Source: CAZXSK01 sp964642855
GTDB lineage: Bacteria; Planctomycetota; Phycisphaerae; SM23-33
Reading direction: 5' to 3'
Assembly: GCA_964642855.1 (NCBI GenBank)
Contig: CAZXSK010000006.1
Coordinates: 28,160-92,159 of the forward strand
Length of the DNA: 64,000 nucleotides
The notes beneath the pieces were generated by a model. It was not told where the DNA came from and searched no databases. It worked only from the letters and a program-made list of their open reading frames with translations. This document shows, piece by piece, positions 54,561 through 63,883 of the stretch. The position numbers and the translations under genes are program-made. Numbering within the stretch: position 1 is the first letter of the stretch; the number at the start of each line of letters is the position of its first letter.

Positions 54561-54947
54561 ATGGCTGAACCAAGCGAAGACATCCAGAAGCTCTCGCCCG
54601 ACAAACTGCTGAAGGGCTTCAACCATGCCCCCCTGCTACTGAGCATCATCGTCGCGGTCGGCATTCACCTGGTGATCCTTGGGGTCGACATCGGCTACGG
54701 ACTCGTTGCAGGCGAGCCGGACGAGGACCAGCAGGTAGCCGCCACCGATGACGGCAACGCGGCCGATAAGACCAGCCCCAACGGTCAGCCCGATCGGCCG
54801 GCCGACGCCAATACCCCGCGCGCCGATGCAAACGACACGACCGACAGGGAGTACGATCCCAACGACTCCGAAGTCGTCAAGGACACCAAGGAGGTCCGGG
54901 ACGCCCCGGCCGAGCCAGACCTCGACCTCGGCGACACGAACTTCTGA
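54561..54947 (+). CDS. Single-TM protein with acidic low-complexity tail
   Basis: A 128-aa protein with a short N-terminus, one transmembrane helix (about 23-49, LLLSIIVAVGIHLVILGVDI) and a tail of about 75 residues rich in Asp, Asn, Thr and Pro. The helix has a His inside the membrane, as TonB-type helices do, but not the other conserved TonB residues. It lies between the second exbD and the DUF4159 gene, where TonB would be expected in a standard operon. It has no C-terminal TonB domain. It is probably an accessory of the ExbBD motor. Its ribosome site is AGGAG. Confidence 0.65.
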   Translation: MAEPSEDIQKLSPDKLLKGFNHAPLLLSIIVAVGIHLVILGVDIGYGLVAGEPDEDQQVAATDDGNAADKTSPNGQPDRPADANTPRADANDTTDREYDPNDSEVVKDTKEVRDAPAEPDLDLGDTNF

Positions 54948-54958
54948 CCCGAATCCAC

Positions 54959-56005
54959 GTGCGCAGAATCCTCGAGCAAATCCGGACCTGGGGACGCGAC
55001 CCCCGATACAGCAAGAGCCTCCTGGCCTCGGCCGGGGTGCACGTGCTGATCCTCTTCGGTGCGCTGCTGATCTCCATGCTCTTCCGCGGATGCGTGCCGC
55101 CGTTCATGGCCCCCAAGGGCAGCGGAACACCCTCGGTCACCAAGATCCGCTTCGTGCCCAAGAAGCCGAAAAAGAAGAAGTACATTCTCAACCCCAACTC
55201 GGCGATCATCTTCGATCAGCCCGAACTCGACGACTCCAAGATCCAGGAGGAGGTCGATTACGAATCCCAGGACGTCTACACCGCCGACGCCGACGCCGTG
55301 CACGGGAAAATGGGCGCAGGCGGCGGCGACGAGGGAGGCTGGCCCGACGGCGACGAAGCGGGGAAGATCCGCTTCGCACGCCTGAAGTACAACTGTCGCG
55401 GCTGGGACGACGGCATGAGCGAAGACTCCGGCAACGCCGACGTCAACTTCCTGACGTTCCTTCGCAACCTGCCCAGCGTGAGCCTGAAGATCGCCGACCG
55501 CGGCGAGGCGTGGACCATCGGCGACTACGCCCGACTGCCCAAAGGACGCAAGCCCTGGTTCATCTACATGACCGGCAGCGACCGTTTCCGCATGGACAAG
55601 AAAGACGTCCAGCGATTGCGGGACTACATCAACGAAGGCGGGATGATCTTCGCCGACTCCTCGTCCGAGCGATGGACGCAGAGCTTCAAGGCATTCTGCA
55701 AATATCAGCTCTTCCCGGACAAGCAGCTCCGCGAAATCGCCGACGACGACCCGATCTTCCTCAGGCCCTACGGGTTCCCAAACGGCGCTCCGCCCCTGTT
55801 CCACCATGGTGGATGGAAGGCAATGGGCATCAAACAGGGCGACCGGTGGGTCGTGTTCTTCCACCCGGGCGACGTCAACGACGCCTGGAAAACGCCCCCC
55901 CAGACCGAACAGTACAAGCGCAAGGCTGCCTTCCGCCTGGGCGTGAACATCGTCTGGTATGCCGTGACCAATTACCTCGAAGAAACACGCAAGTACCGCA
56001 AATGA
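54959..56005 (+). CDS. TonB-like transmembrane helix fused to DUF4159
   Basis: A 348-aa protein (GTG start). Residues 20-41 form one transmembrane helix with Ser24, His28 and Ser39 in the S-x3-H-x10-S spacing of the SHLS motif by which TonB contacts ExbB; the Leu is Ala35. A Lys/Pro-rich segment (KKPKKKKY) and an acidic Gly-rich linker follow (60-135). DUF4159 spans about 138-345: IRFARLKYNCRGW, PWFIYMTGSDRF, LRDYINEGGMIFADSSS, VFFHPGDVND. DUF4159 is of unknown function with a glutamine-amidotransferase-like core. I infer that it is the periplasmic effector moved by ExbBD. The next gene overlaps by 4 bases (ATGA). Confidence 0.8.
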   Translation: MRRILEQIRTWGRDPRYSKSLLASAGVHVLILFGALLISMLFRGCVPPFMAPKGSGTPSVTKIRFVPKKPKKKKYILNPNSAIIFDQPELDDSKIQEEVDYESQDVYTADADAVHGKMGAGGGDEGGWPDGDEAGKIRFARLKYNCRGWDDGMSEDSGNADVNFLTFLRNLPSVSLKIADRGEAWTIGDYARLPKGRKPWFIYMTGSDRFRMDKKDVQRLRDYINEGGMIFADSSSERWTQSFKAFCKYQLFPDKQLREIADDDPIFLRPYGFPNGAPPLFHHGGWKAMGIKQGDRWVVFFHPGDVNDAWKTPPQTEQYKRKAAFRLGVNIVWYAVTNYLEETRKYRK

Positions 56006-57012
56006 TCCAACTGTGGGACTACTTCGGCGTCGTCGGAATCGCATCGATCCTCCTGTGGGTGATCGCAGCGGCGGTCGCGATTGCGTTCCTGCGCAGCTCC
56101 CGGCGGTCGGCCGGTCTGCTCGTCGCGACGATCGTCGCCCAACTGGCCCTGGTGCTTGCGGGAATCAACTCCGCGAAGGTCTCCGCCTATCGCGTCGACC
56201 GGTCGGGCATGTACGCCCAGGCGCGGCGCGCCCGGGCGCCGCAGGATTCCGACCCCAATGACCCCAACGATCCGGAATTCCGCTACGCCTACCAGAAACG
56301 CTCCAAAGTCCAACGCGACCCCAACGCAGCCGCCTCGGCAGACGACCTGGCCCTGCTGGCTGTCGACCGCTCATCCGAACGGGCTGGGGCAACCGGCAGA
56401 CTCATGCCCGAAGCCGACGTCGTCCGCGCCAATGACTGGGACCGCCTGAACCTCTTCTTCGTCCGGTGGGTGTCGTTCCTGACCGCTGCCCTGCTCGGCC
56501 TGGAACTGCTCTCGCGGTTCGTCCCCACCCTCAGCGTGGTTCTCCCGGCCAGGCGCCTGCCCCCGCTGGACGCCCGCAACCCCAGCCGCCAGGAGGTGGA
56601 ACGGTTCCTGCGGGCAGCGGTTCGCCGCGGCGAGTCGTTCGTGTACCTCGGCCCCGAAGACCCCTTGCCCGGCGAGGTCTGCCTCGGCCGGCTGCCCAAG
56701 ACCACGCTGCTGGGGCTGCAAAAGGTCGTCGTCTCCTCCGCCAGTCAGCGACCTTCCAGCGAGATGATCTTCGAGGGAAGCTGGTTCCGCAGGCAGTGCT
56801 ACGTCGTCACCGATCGCCAGACCGCAGCAGAGGTGCTGGCCGATACGCTCCGCTACCTTCGTCTGCGGAAGATCCCCCGCGCCCGCGTGCTGGCCCCGGT
56901 GAATTTCGTCTGGCAGTTCGGGCCGATCGATCCAGACCGGCGGGAAGCCCTGGAGTTCTATGCCCGCCAGGCCAACTATCGCCTGATTCTGCTCGATGGA
57001 CCCGGAAGCTAG
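56002..57012 (+). CDS. Membrane protein of unknown function, last gene of the ExbBD operon
   Basis: A 336-aa inner-membrane protein: helices at about 5-30 (VVGIASILLWVIAAAVAIAF), 38-56 (LLVATIVAQLALVLAG) and about 158-178 (FFVRWVSFLTAALLGLELLS). The loop between (60-150) is rich in Asp, Asn and Pro. The C-terminal cytoplasmic part (about 190-336) has LRAAVRRGESFVYLGPEDPL and a VLADTLRYLRLRKIPR helix. I recognise no family. It is coupled to the DUF4159 gene by ATGA, so it should belong to the same complex. Confidence 0.65.
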   Translation: MIQLWDYFGVVGIASILLWVIAAAVAIAFLRSSRRSAGLLVATIVAQLALVLAGINSAKVSAYRVDRSGMYAQARRARAPQDSDPNDPNDPEFRYAYQKRSKVQRDPNAAASADDLALLAVDRSSERAGATGRLMPEADVVRANDWDRLNLFFVRWVSFLTAALLGLELLSRFVPTLSVVLPARRLPPLDARNPSRQEVERFLRAAVRRGESFVYLGPEDPLPGEVCLGRLPKTTLLGLQKVVVSSASQRPSSEMIFEGSWFRRQCYVVTDRQTAAEVLADTLRYLRLRKIPRARVLAPVNFVWQFGPIDPDRREALEFYARQANYRLILLDGPGS

Positions 57013-57119
57013 AGCGGGCGAGTTGTCCGACGCCGATCCCGCCGACCGAACCCCTGTCTGACATCCGCCCCGCGTGGTACAATGCGCGGGCACTTCCAAC
57101 CTTTTGCGCAGGAGGCCAG

Positions 57120-58259
57120 ATGATGGATGACAGGACTTCTCGATACGCCAAGCTGTTCGTCGGAGCTGCACTGGCCGGGGCGGTGGTCGCCCTGAGCTGG
57201 GCGAATCTCACAGCTGCCAACGACGCCCCGGGCGAATCCAGGACCACCGAACCCACCGAATACGAAAAGGCCCGGCAGATGCTGCCCGATTTCTCCGAAG
57301 GCCTGGCCGGGGAGTTCGGCCCGTTCCACTGGGGGCGCGCGATGGATCTCGGGGAGGACGTCCGCTTCTGCGATGCCAACGGCCTGCCCAAACGCGATGG
57401 CAATCACATCTGGCTGTACCAGTACGCCCGCTTCAAAAGGTCCAAGGGGCTGGAGGTCTTCGTCCACGCACGCAACAACTTCACCAGCCGCGACAAGAAC
57501 GTCGCCTATCGCGTCCAGCCGACGAAGTTCATCCTCAACACCGACGGCTTCCACAACTCCAAGATCATCTTCGGGTACGTGCAGGAGGACTTCCGCTTCC
57601 TGCATGCCGACAACTGCGACCTGGCCCACCTGACCGGTGCGGACCGCCTGCTGGTCTTCCTGCCCGTTCGCCATACCACCCGCGATCACGACCCGCTCGA
57701 CCAGAGCGAGTATCACGTCAACACCTGGTACCAGTCGCAGAGCCCGTGCGTAATCCAGTTCAAAGCCGGCGAAATGATCCACTACGAGTACTTCGGCGAC
57801 CCCAACAATCTCGACAGCCGAATCATCGCCGACCTCATGCCCTACTTCTCCGGCGAGAACCGGATGAAGCCGGGCGTCACGAAGCCCCTCTTCCAGTTCG
57901 ACCTCGAAGACAACGGCGGCTGGACGCTGAGGATCGAACGCGACGGACGTGACGGCCTGGCCGGCGGGCCCGACGCCAAGACGTGGGACCACGTCATCCG
58001 CCACACCGACAAGGGCAACCGCGGACACTCGCTTGATCTCAAGCCCGGCAAGACACGCTGGGCACTGAGCGTGTTCTCCCCGGGAGGCAGTCCGTTGGAG
58101 ACATCGGAGATCGTGCTCGGCCTGCAGCCTTACAGCCGGTCGACGGGCAAGGACGTCAAGTGGCCTGATCGGAAAACCCGCATCCGCACCGCACCGGTCG
58201 AGGACCTGCCCTACCTGCTGGAAGGCAAACGCCCGCCAAAGCGGAACCGGAAGAAGTGA
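57120..58259 (+). CDS. Secreted protein of unknown function
   Basis: A 379-aa protein with an N-terminal signal peptide (about 8-34, ending LTA-A) and AGGAGG 5-6 bases before the ATG. The mature part is aromatic-rich (HIWLYQYARFK, SEYHVNTWYQS, MIHYEYFGDPNNL), likely beta-structured, ending in a Lys/Arg-rich tail (KRPPKRNRKK). No domain is recognised. It lies 107 bases after the ExbBD operon in the same direction; a TACAAT box (57078-57083) without a good -35 may give it a separate promoter. A link to the operon is possible but unproven. Confidence 0.6.
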   Translation: MMDDRTSRYAKLFVGAALAGAVVALSWANLTAANDAPGESRTTEPTEYEKARQMLPDFSEGLAGEFGPFHWGRAMDLGEDVRFCDANGLPKRDGNHIWLYQYARFKRSKGLEVFVHARNNFTSRDKNVAYRVQPTKFILNTDGFHNSKIIFGYVQEDFRFLHADNCDLAHLTGADRLLVFLPVRHTTRDHDPLDQSEYHVNTWYQSQSPCVIQFKAGEMIHYEYFGDPNNLDSRIIADLMPYFSGENRMKPGVTKPLFQFDLEDNGGWTLRIERDGRDGLAGGPDAKTWDHVIRHTDKGNRGHSLDLKPGKTRWALSVFSPGGSPLETSEIVLGLQPYSRSTGKDVKWPDRKTRIRTAPVEDLPYLLEGKRPPKRNRKK

Positions 58260-58373
58260 AGACCGGGCAGGACGGTCATCGCCCCGCCCCGATGGGAAGC
58301 CGTCGGGCAAGTCGGGCCTGGTGGATTTGCTCTGCACAGGTCGGCGGGTGCGCTCCGGGACAATACCCCTGCG

Positions 58374-59651
58374 TTACTCGTGACGCAGCGCGACGATCGG
58401 GTCGAGCCTCGCAGCACGAATCGCCGGGTAGACGCCCGAGACCAGTCCCACGCCCACGGCCATCAGGAACGGAAGCAGCAGCGACCAGAGGGGTACGATC
58501 GCCTCGAAACCGAGCTCCGACTGCTCGACCGCCCAGGGCACGCCGATGGCCCCGATGATGATCCCCACCAGGCCGCCCAAGGTCGTCAGCGTGACCGACT
58601 CGACCAGGAACTGAATGGTGATGTCGTGTCGCTTGGCGCCCATCGCCCGGCGGATGCCGATCTCCCGCGTCCGCTCGGTAACCGCCGCGAGCATGATGTT
58701 CATGATGCCGATCCCGCCGACGATCAGCGAAACCGACGCGATGCCGATGAGCACGAGGTTCCACAGCCGTTGCTGCTGCTCCTGCTGGCGGATCAGCTCC
58801 AGGGGAACGCGGATCTCGTAGTCCAGGTTATCGTGGTTGCGTTCCAGGAGGCTCCGCACCACGCGCGACCCCTCGACGACGGCCTGCTCGTCTTCCATCT
58901 CCAGGATCACCTGGCTGACCTCGACGCTCTCGAATGTCCGCGAGCCCTGCTGGAACATCACCGTCAGCCGGGAGAACCTGCGCTCCTCGGTGGTATCGGG
59001 AATCAGCACGGTGTGCTCGCCGGCCTGGCCTGCGAGGGTCTCGGGCAACTGGTCGAGCACCCCGATGACCTCGAACTGCTCGCCGCCGATACTCACCGAG
59101 CGCCCGATGGCGGAGTGGAACCCGAACAGCGACCGCCCCAGCGCAGCGGTGATCACGCAGTACGAACGCGTGCGGATCTTGTCGGCGTGGCTGATGAACC
59201 GCCCCTCGATGATGTTCGTCCGCGCCACCTGCTGGTAGGTCGGCTCGGTGCCCAGCACGTCGACGGGGACCTTCTTGTTGCCCACGAACGCGTCCTTGAT
59301 GGTCTTGTGAACCGTCACGCACCGCACCACGCCGGGCACGTTGTGCGGGTCGCGCATCAACCGGACATCTGCGTCGGTCACGCCGTAGGACATCGCCCCT
59401 CGGCGGCTGCTCGAAGCCTGGGACGTTTCGCCCGAGGGCTTGCGGGAGTTGACGATGATGTTGTTGCTGCCCAACTCGCGGATGAGCTGCTGACTCTTGC
59501 GGGAGGCGCCTTCGTTCATCGCGAGCATGGCGATCACGCCCCAGACGGCGAAGATGATGCCCAGCCCCGACAGCAGCGAGCGGACCTTGTGGATCCGCAG
59601 GCTGTGCAGGCCGATGCGCACGATGTCCCAGGTTTTCGTCAGGCCGATCAT
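58374..59651 (-). CDS. MacB-type ABC transporter permease
   Basis: A 425-aa inner-membrane permease of the MacB/FtsX type: helix 1 (about 24-45), a periplasmic MacB core domain (about 50-300, including IIEGRFISHADK and QFEVIGVLDQLP), then three helices (about 305-330, 352-380, 388-412). The cytoplasmic coupling segment TERTREIGIRRAMGAKR and the ending RAARLDPIVALRHE are diagnostic. It works with the ATPase encoded just upstream (ATGA overlap) as a mechanotransmission efflux or lipoprotein/peptide exporter. The substrate is not visible. It is the last gene of the efflux operon. Confidence 0.93.
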   Translation of the reverse strand: MIGLTKTWDIVRIGLHSLRIHKVRSLLSGLGIIFAVWGVIAMLAMNEGASRKSQQLIRELGSNNIIVNSRKPSGETSQASSSRRGAMSYGVTDADVRLMRDPHNVPGVVRCVTVHKTIKDAFVGNKKVPVDVLGTEPTYQQVARTNIIEGRFISHADKIRTRSYCVITAALGRSLFGFHSAIGRSVSIGGEQFEVIGVLDQLPETLAGQAGEHTVLIPDTTEERRFSRLTVMFQQGSRTFESVEVSQVILEMEDEQAVVEGSRVVRSLLERNHDNLDYEIRVPLELIRQQEQQQRLWNLVLIGIASVSLIVGGIGIMNIMLAAVTERTREIGIRRAMGAKRHDITIQFLVESVTLTTLGGLVGIIIGAIGVPWAVEQSELGFEAIVPLWSLLLPFLMAVGVGLVSGVYPAIRAARLDPIVALRHE

Positions 59652-60361
59652 TGCACTCGCATCCGCTCGCCGTTGCGCTCGTCGGAAATCACGCTCCCGT
59701 CGCCCAGCCAGATCACCCGCTGACAGTGGGCGGCTACATCGTCTTCGTGGGTCACCATGATGATCGTCGCGCCGCTCTCGTGCAGTCGGTCGAAGATGCC
59801 CAGGATCTCCCGCGTGGTGGCCGAGTCAAGGTTGCCTGTCGGCTCGTCGGCCAGGAGCACCAGCGGCTCATTGGCCAGCGCCCGGGCAATGGCGACGCGC
59901 TGCTGCTGCCCGCCGGAAAGCTGTTGAGGCCGATGCCACAGACGATCGCCCAGGCCGACCATCCGCCCGAGTTCCATGCTGCGGGGCCTGCGGCGTCCGC
60001 GGGAGATGCCCTGGTAGAACAGGGGCACCTCGATGTTTTCCACCACGCTGACGCCCTGGATGAGGTTGAAGCTCTGGAACACAAAGCCGATCTTCCGGCT
60101 TCGTACCTCCGAGAGCTCCCCGTCGGTGAGGGTGGAGACTTCCTGCGATCCCAGCCAGTACTCGCCGCGCGTCGGGCGGTCGAGACAGCCCAGCAGATTG
60201 AGCATGGTGCTCTTGCCCGAGCCACTGTGGCCCATGATGGCGAGGTATTCGCCGTGGCGGATCTGCATCGACACGTCGCGTAGCGCGGGGACGCGCTGCG
60301 GACCTACGTCGTAGATCTTCCAGACCCCCCGCAACTCGACCAGGACCGGCGTTTCGCTCAC
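59648..60361 (-). CDS. MacB-type ABC transporter ATP-binding protein
   Basis: A 237-aa ATPase: Walker A GHSGSGKST (about 43-51), Q-loop FVFQSFNLI, signature LSGGQQQR, Walker B LVLLADEPTGNLDS, and the H-loop His in VTHEDD. The LolD/MacB type is shown by the GNLDS ending. Starts with GTG at 60361, overlapping the adaptor gene's stop by 4 bases (GTGA), with GAGGAAG upstream. With the separate permease it forms a split MacB. Confidence 0.94.
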   Translation of the reverse strand: MSETPVLVELRGVWKIYDVGPQRVPALRDVSMQIRHGEYLAIMGHSGSGKSTMLNLLGCLDRPTRGEYWLGSQEVSTLTDGELSEVRSRKIGFVFQSFNLIQGVSVVENIEVPLFYQGISRGRRRPRSMELGRMVGLGDRLWHRPQQLSGGQQQRVAIARALANEPLVLLADEPTGNLDSATTREILGIFDRLHESGATIIMVTHEDDVAAHCQRVIWLGDGSVISDERNGERMRVQ

Positions 60362-61878
60362 GAAGCTTCCTCGGCGTCCCGGGCAGCCTTGCGGGCCATC
60401 ATCACGTCCGTGGCCGAACGGAACACCTCGTCGCCGGCCTGGAGCCCCTCGGTGACTTCCACGTGCGTATCGTTGGTCAGCCCGACGTGGATCTCGCGCT
60501 TCTCGGGGCCTCCGGACCTCTGCAGCCAGACGAACGTCTTCTCCTGCTCGGTGAAGACCGCCGCCACCGGCACCTGGAGACATTCTTCCTTCTCGGCAAC
60601 GATCAGCTCGACCGTGCCGGTCATCTTCGGCCTCAGGTCGGCGGGCATCTGGTCGAACTTGACGATCACCTCGTGAACCATCACTTCCGGGCGGAACCAG
60701 TCCTGCTGGTTCGCCTGGGGGGCCACCCAGTGCACTTCGCCCTCGTAGACCTTGTCGGGATGGGCGAACAGGCGGACATACGCCTTGAGTCCGGGATGGG
60801 TCTTCTTGTACATCGACTCCAGCACGCGCGTTTCGACCTGAAGCGACGTCATGTCCGGAATGATCATCAACTGCTGGCGCGGGCTGATCGTCTCGTCCAC
60901 GGCGACCTCGATGGGGTCCTGCCACCGTCGGCGGGAGGTATTGTAAATCACCAGTCCACGCTCCGGTGCCCGGATCACCAGGGACTCCTCCTGCTCCCTG
61001 AGCTCTTCCAGGCGCTCCTGCTGTTTCTCAAGGGCGGTCTTGCGATACCGAAGGAACGCCCGGGCCTTGATCAGCTCATTACGCGCCTCCAACTGGGCCC
61101 GCTTGAGCCCGAGCTGGGCATCGGCGACGGCGAGCTTGAGCTTCCGACGCTCCTTGGGGTCGTCAAACTTCTTGAACATCGCCAGGTTCATTCTCGCCTT
61201 GTCCAGGGCGGCTTCGAACTTGGAGACGTCGAACCGGGCGGCCTCGATGACCTTCTCGCTGTAAAGCCCCTTGAGTTCCGGATCTTCGTTGACCTTCAGC
61301 TTGAGCTCCAACTGGTCCTTGGCCACCGCGAGGTTGCGCTTGGCGACGTCGATCTCCGTCTCGTACTCCTGGAGCTTGATGTCGTACTCGCTCTCGACGT
61401 AACGCTGCAGCGCCGCGTTGGCGTCGATCAGGTCGTTCTCCGCCGTGCGGACGCGGCTGTCCATCTCCTCCTGCTTGAGCTCGAGATCCTTCTCCGCCTG
61501 GGTGTACTCGTTGGTTGCATCGTCCAGCTTCAACTCCTGGTCATCGATCTCCTTGAGCAGTTCCTGGCAGTCGAATTCGATGATCACGTCGTTGGCCTCG
61601 ACGGCCGTACCGTCGGCCACCAGGCTCTTGATGCGCGCCTGGTAGTTGGTTTCGTTGCGGATCACCTTGCGGTGCTCGGCCTCGACCTCGCCGGTCTCGA
61701 CGACCTTCACCAGCATGGGCGCAACGACCGCCTCGGCCGTGGGGAGTTCCTCGGTGAGCTTCTCTCCCCCGGAGGCGAGCATGAAGTATCCGCCCGTGGC
61801 GACGCTTGCCACCACGGCGACCACCACCAGCGCAACGATCCATCCCTTGCCGCGCCTCCGCCCCCGGCCCTGGGGCAT
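60358..61878 (-). CDS. Periplasmic adaptor (membrane fusion) protein, MacA/HlyD-like
   Basis: A 506-aa protein: basic N-terminus, one membrane anchor (about 13-32, WIVALVVVAVVASVATGG), then a half barrel-sandwich domain (EVEAEHRKVIRNETNYQARI, VEANDVIIEFD), a very long coiled-coil hairpin (about 110-300, Glu/Lys/Leu-rich), the second lipoyl half (LVIRAPERGLVIY), a beta-barrel domain and a membrane-proximal domain. The hairpin reaches the TolC-type channel encoded upstream. ATG 61878 is chosen because it lies 13 bases after the channel gene's stop; ATG 61974 would add 32 residues but overlap that gene by 83 bases. Confidence 0.88.
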   Translation of the reverse strand: MPQGRGRRRGKGWIVALVVVAVVASVATGGYFMLASGGEKLTEELPTAEAVVAPMLVKVVETGEVEAEHRKVIRNETNYQARIKSLVADGTAVEANDVIIEFDCQELLKEIDDQELKLDDATNEYTQAEKDLELKQEEMDSRVRTAENDLIDANAALQRYVESEYDIKLQEYETEIDVAKRNLAVAKDQLELKLKVNEDPELKGLYSEKVIEAARFDVSKFEAALDKARMNLAMFKKFDDPKERRKLKLAVADAQLGLKRAQLEARNELIKARAFLRYRKTALEKQQERLEELREQEESLVIRAPERGLVIYNTSRRRWQDPIEVAVDETISPRQQLMIIPDMTSLQVETRVLESMYKKTHPGLKAYVRLFAHPDKVYEGEVHWVAPQANQQDWFRPEVMVHEVIVKFDQMPADLRPKMTGTVELIVAEKEECLQVPVAAVFTEQEKTFVWLQRSGGPEKREIHVGLTNDTHVEVTEGLQAGDEVFRSATDVMMARKAARDAEEAS

Positions 61879-61891
61879 GGCGGACGCTGCG

Positions 61892-63586
61892 TCAGTCGGT
61901 GCCGAGATAGGGGTATCGCTCGACGATTCTCTGGAAGTCACTGGGGTGCTCCTGTTCCTGCAGTTGTCCGTCATCGTCCACGGCAAGCAGCCCCAGCGTG
62001 GCCAGGAACCGCAAGCGGGTCGACTTATATCGTACGATTTCGGAGGTCAATCCGTTCTGTGCTTCCCGCAATCGCTCCTCGGCGTCCAGAACGTCGCGGG
62101 TCGACGCCTCCCCCTCTTTCTGCTTGAGCAGCGCCAGCTTTCTGCCCCGCCGGGCAACCTCCACCCGCTGCTGCTGAATGCGGTAGTTGCGGTACGTCCG
62201 CACCAGCGTGCGGTACTGCTGGCGAACGTCCAGCCTCACGGTGTCGAGAAACTCCGTCAGCTCCCGGCGGGCGCGGTCCCGTTCGATCAGCGCCAGCCGA
62301 TACGCGTCGCGATTGTCCGTCTGGTCGAGGTCGTACTGCAGCGTCAGCTTCGCCGAACGCGTGTGTTTGTCCCAGCGAATCCGGTAGAACTCCCGCCGCT
62401 CGGTGCCCGTGGCGCTGGCATCGAGCACCAGGTCCAGTTGCGGCAGGAACTCGTCGGCTGCGATCTCCACGTTCCGCGCGGCGTCGCGGGCCTGGGCACG
62501 CTCGACCAGCACATCCGGCCGGGTGCGCAGCGCCAGGGCGATCGCATCCTCTTCCTTCAGGGGCATGGGCTTGGGGTCACCTTCCAGCAGCCGGGCCAGC
62601 GTTTCTTCGTAGGCGGGAACCACCTCCGCCCAGATAGGCAGCCCGAGCGTGAGCTTCAGGCGGTCGATGGCGTCCTGGTAGTCCTGCCGGCTGCCCTGGA
62701 AGCGAATCTGCGCCGACAGGAGACTCTGGATCGCCTGGTCCTGGTCGACCACCGTCGCTTCGCCGTTGGCAACGAGCACGGTTGTGAGCTTCAACGCCTG
62801 GCGAAGCCGCTCGATCGTCGCCCGCTCGTTTTCCAACTCGTCGCGGGCGCGGACCACGTTGTAATAATCGCTGACGATACTGGCAGCCAGCTCCTGTCGG
62901 AATCGCTGGTACTCGAACACCGCGAAGAGGAAATCCCGCTCGCGACGATACTGCTGCTCGTAGGCCAAGCCCCGCCACGCCCCCTGCAGCAGCGGCTGGG
63001 TGAAGTTCGCATTGACCAGCCCGCCGATGGTCGTGTCCGAACCCCCCACGAAATCCGTCGCGAGGTCCAGCACCGTCGCGAGGGTCAGCTGTCCGCCGTG
63101 GAGGAACCGCTTGGTCAGCGTCGGGCCGACCTCGCCCGTGCCGGAATCCGTGCCGTCACCCTTGGCGATCTGCGTGTGAGAGGCTTCGGCGTCCAGCGAG
63201 CCACCCAGAAGGGTCCAGTTCCACGCCCGGCGCGTATTGGCCACGGCCAGGGCCGAGCTGAACAGCTCCTCTTTGCGTGTCTGGTACGACCGGCTGGAGC
63301 GGAACGCCACCTCCAGCGCCTCGTCGAGGGTCAGCTCAACGGGCTCACCGGATCGGCGGATAACCTTCTCGCCCACGCGGATGACCGTAGGCTGGTCGCG
63401 ACGCGACAGCCAGACCGGATCGTAGTCGATGTCGAAACGCCTTTCGCGGCCATAGACTGCGCGCTGTCCCTGGTCCAGAACGGCCAGGGCGTCTTCGTCA
63501 GCCTGGTCGGCGTACTGGCTCGGCGTGCAACCTGTCAGGCCAGCCGAGGCGAACAGCGACAGCACAATGAGAATTCGGGCATGCAT
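61892..63586 (-). CDS. TolC-like outer-membrane efflux lipoprotein
   Basis: A 564-aa protein with a lipoprotein signal ending GLTGC (Cys20), as in the NodT/OprM branch of outer-membrane factors. Two outer-membrane-efflux repeats of long helices follow (about 90-330 and 350-540), with VELTLDEALEVAFRSSRS at the start of the first and ALALRTRPDVLVERAQARDA at the start of the second. It forms the trimeric exit duct for the adaptor and MacB-type pump. ATG 63586 is set by the lipoprotein signal; no strong ribosome site precedes it. First gene of the operon. Confidence 0.9.
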   Translation of the reverse strand: MHARILIVLSLFASAGLTGCTPSQYADQADEDALAVLDQGQRAVYGRERRFDIDYDPVWLSRRDQPTVIRVGEKVIRRSGEPVELTLDEALEVAFRSSRSYQTRKEELFSSALAVANTRRAWNWTLLGGSLDAEASHTQIAKGDGTDSGTGEVGPTLTKRFLHGGQLTLATVLDLATDFVGGSDTTIGGLVNANFTQPLLQGAWRGLAYEQQYRRERDFLFAVFEYQRFRQELAASIVSDYYNVVRARDELENERATIERLRQALKLTTVLVANGEATVVDQDQAIQSLLSAQIRFQGSRQDYQDAIDRLKLTLGLPIWAEVVPAYEETLARLLEGDPKPMPLKEEDAIALALRTRPDVLVERAQARDAARNVEIAADEFLPQLDLVLDASATGTERREFYRIRWDKHTRSAKLTLQYDLDQTDNRDAYRLALIERDRARRELTEFLDTVRLDVRQQYRTLVRTYRNYRIQQQRVEVARRGRKLALLKQKEGEASTRDVLDAEERLREAQNGLTSEIVRYKSTRLRFLATLGLLAVDDDGQLQEQEHPSDFQRIVERYPYLGTD

Positions 63587-63883
63587 ACGGGCGTCCGGGT
63601 GCTTTGGGTGATACGGAATCCGAGCAACTCGTTGCGGAGTTGTATGATACCAGAACCCATCGCGGGAAAACAGCGGAACCCTTTGGAGAACCGCTGTCAA
63701 GCCGAAAGGTTTCGAGCCGTTCTCAGGGATTAGACGCTCCGCGGTGAGGGTTGTTTGCGGGCGTTTCGGATTTCAGGAAGAGCTTGACAGCTTTGCTGCC
63801 GAAAGATACTGTGACGACTCGCGCCGTCGCGGACTCGGCAGGACACCTGCTGCGGGGATCCCGGCGGGGCTGACAATCAATCG
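63587..63883. other. Intergenic region between the efflux operon and the tRNA
   Basis: About 300 bases without a gene. They must hold the minus-strand promoter of the efflux operon, of which I see no clear match, and the tRNA promoter at 63784-63810. Confidence 0.4.
63784..63810 (+). promoter_or_regulatory. Likely tRNA promoter
   Basis: TTGACA (63784-63789), 15 bases, GATACT (63805-63810). The spacer is short, but the -35 is perfect and the tRNA starts about 70 bases on. Confidence 0.5.

Noticed and set aside
54748..56001. In-frame upstream extension of the last membrane-protein gene through the DUF4159 gene
   Set aside because: The extension is Arg/Pro-rich junk in another frame of two real genes; the ATG at 56002 in an ATGA overlap starts a proper transmembrane helix.
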